A stretch of 5,161 nucleotides of DNA from Prevotellaceae bacterium. Lineage in GTDB: Bacteria > Bacteroidota > Bacteroidia > Bacteroidales > UBA932. The stretch lies in the NCBI GenBank assembly GCA_031290755.1, contig JAITMY010000086.1, positions 1 to 5,161 of the forward strand, written 5' to 3'. Every line of letters begins with the position of its first letter. The stretch's first letter is position 1. The notes beneath the pieces are model-generated. The model made no database searches and was not told the DNA's origin. It saw only the letters and a program-made list of their open reading frames with translations. Shown one piece after another: positions 5,051-5,161 of this stretch. Position numbers and translations under genes: made by a program.

Positions 5051-5161
5051 AACTCGGCGCTTGATACCGCCTCGCCCTACACGCTGGACTTCACCGAGGC
5101 GCAGCGCGGAAAGTGGGTGTACGCCTGCCTCGCGTGGCAAAACCCCAAGGGCGAAAAGGGG
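5051..5161 (+). pseudogene. C-terminal fragment of a Bacteroidota hypothetical protein, running off the window
   Basis: From about 5051 the plus strand reads DTASPYTLDFTEAQRG, then KWVYACLAWQNPKGEKG, to the window edge in one frame. I recognise the tail of a family of roughly 210-240-residue Bacteroidota proteins of unknown function, where DTHTP-like, QRGK-VY and RGEKGPWSEI sequences mark a fibronectin-III-like C-terminal domain. The preceding 180 or so residues of that family are absent. Upstream the frame stays open through the 21-bp repeats to 4703 but has no ATG or GTG and gives unrelated LKPFLNW-type repeats. Base composition returns to GC-rich with G/C-ending codons exactly here. It is most simply a gene whose 5' part was lost at the repeat boundary; a fusion starting at an unusual codon is less likely. 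Confidence 0.6.

Noticed and set aside
4722..5052. Minus-strand leucine-rich heptad proteins (ALASLxx and LLSQLxx frames)
   Set aside because: The starts lie within or at the edge of the repeats, no promoter is visible on that strand, and the frames are open by virtue of the repeat length.
4798..5064. Plus-strand protein of 88 aa made of KLAKAxx heptads
   Set aside because: It would need a TTG start inside a strong terminator hairpin with no ribosome binding site, and the minus strand offers equally good open frames because of the 21-bp period. Kept only as a possibility under the repeat.

Overview
The window looks like a chromosomal piece from a fairly GC-rich member of the Bacteroidota, most likely Bacteroidales. 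Three things point there. The topoisomerase subunit has the Bacteroidota form of the quinolone-pocket region (HGDASIGDALVQL). The promoter of that gene fits the Bacteroidota consensus exactly (TTTG, 19 nt, TAnnTTTG). The small toxin-antitoxin families further right are ones I know mainly from this phylum. Genus cannot be fixed from the sequence; an Alistipes-like high-GC lineage is only a guess.

Left part (1 to about 3800), conserved core, all on the minus strand. A three-gene cluster is read right to left: parC (topoisomerase IV subunit A, 892 aa), 22 bp later a YtfE/ScdA-like di-iron hemerythrin protein (233 aa), then, overlapping it by 8 bp, the N-terminal 113 residues of a regulator-like protein that runs off the left edge. 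Spacing suggests one operon, joining a topoisomerase gene to a probable nitrosative/oxidative stress protein and a regulator. Codon use is strongly G/C-ending throughout.

Middle (about 3840 to 4600), accessory DNA on the plus strand, clearly more AT-rich. A promoter drives a VapC-like PIN toxin gene that has lost the middle of its reading frame, overlapped by an apparently intact small partner gene. An 82-bp imperfect inverted repeat follows, then an orphan RelE/ParE-type antitoxin gene. The antitoxin is bracketed by two perfect 34-bp direct repeats, and the second copy sits where the toxin gene should begin.

Right part (about 4600 to 5161). A gene-poor stretch ends in a very good intrinsic terminator. 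It is followed by ten exact-length 21-bp tandem repeats of two alternating types, which encode heptad-repeat peptides in four of six frames. The window ends with a GC-rich fragment that encodes the C-terminal part of a Bacteroidota hypothetical protein whose N-terminal part is missing. The accessory segment therefore looks like a recombination scar field: toxin-antitoxin remnants, direct repeats, a tandem array and a decapitated gene next to an essential operon. I see no complete new multi-gene system; the most unusual items are the 21-bp array and the 34-bp repeat bracket around the orphan antitoxin.
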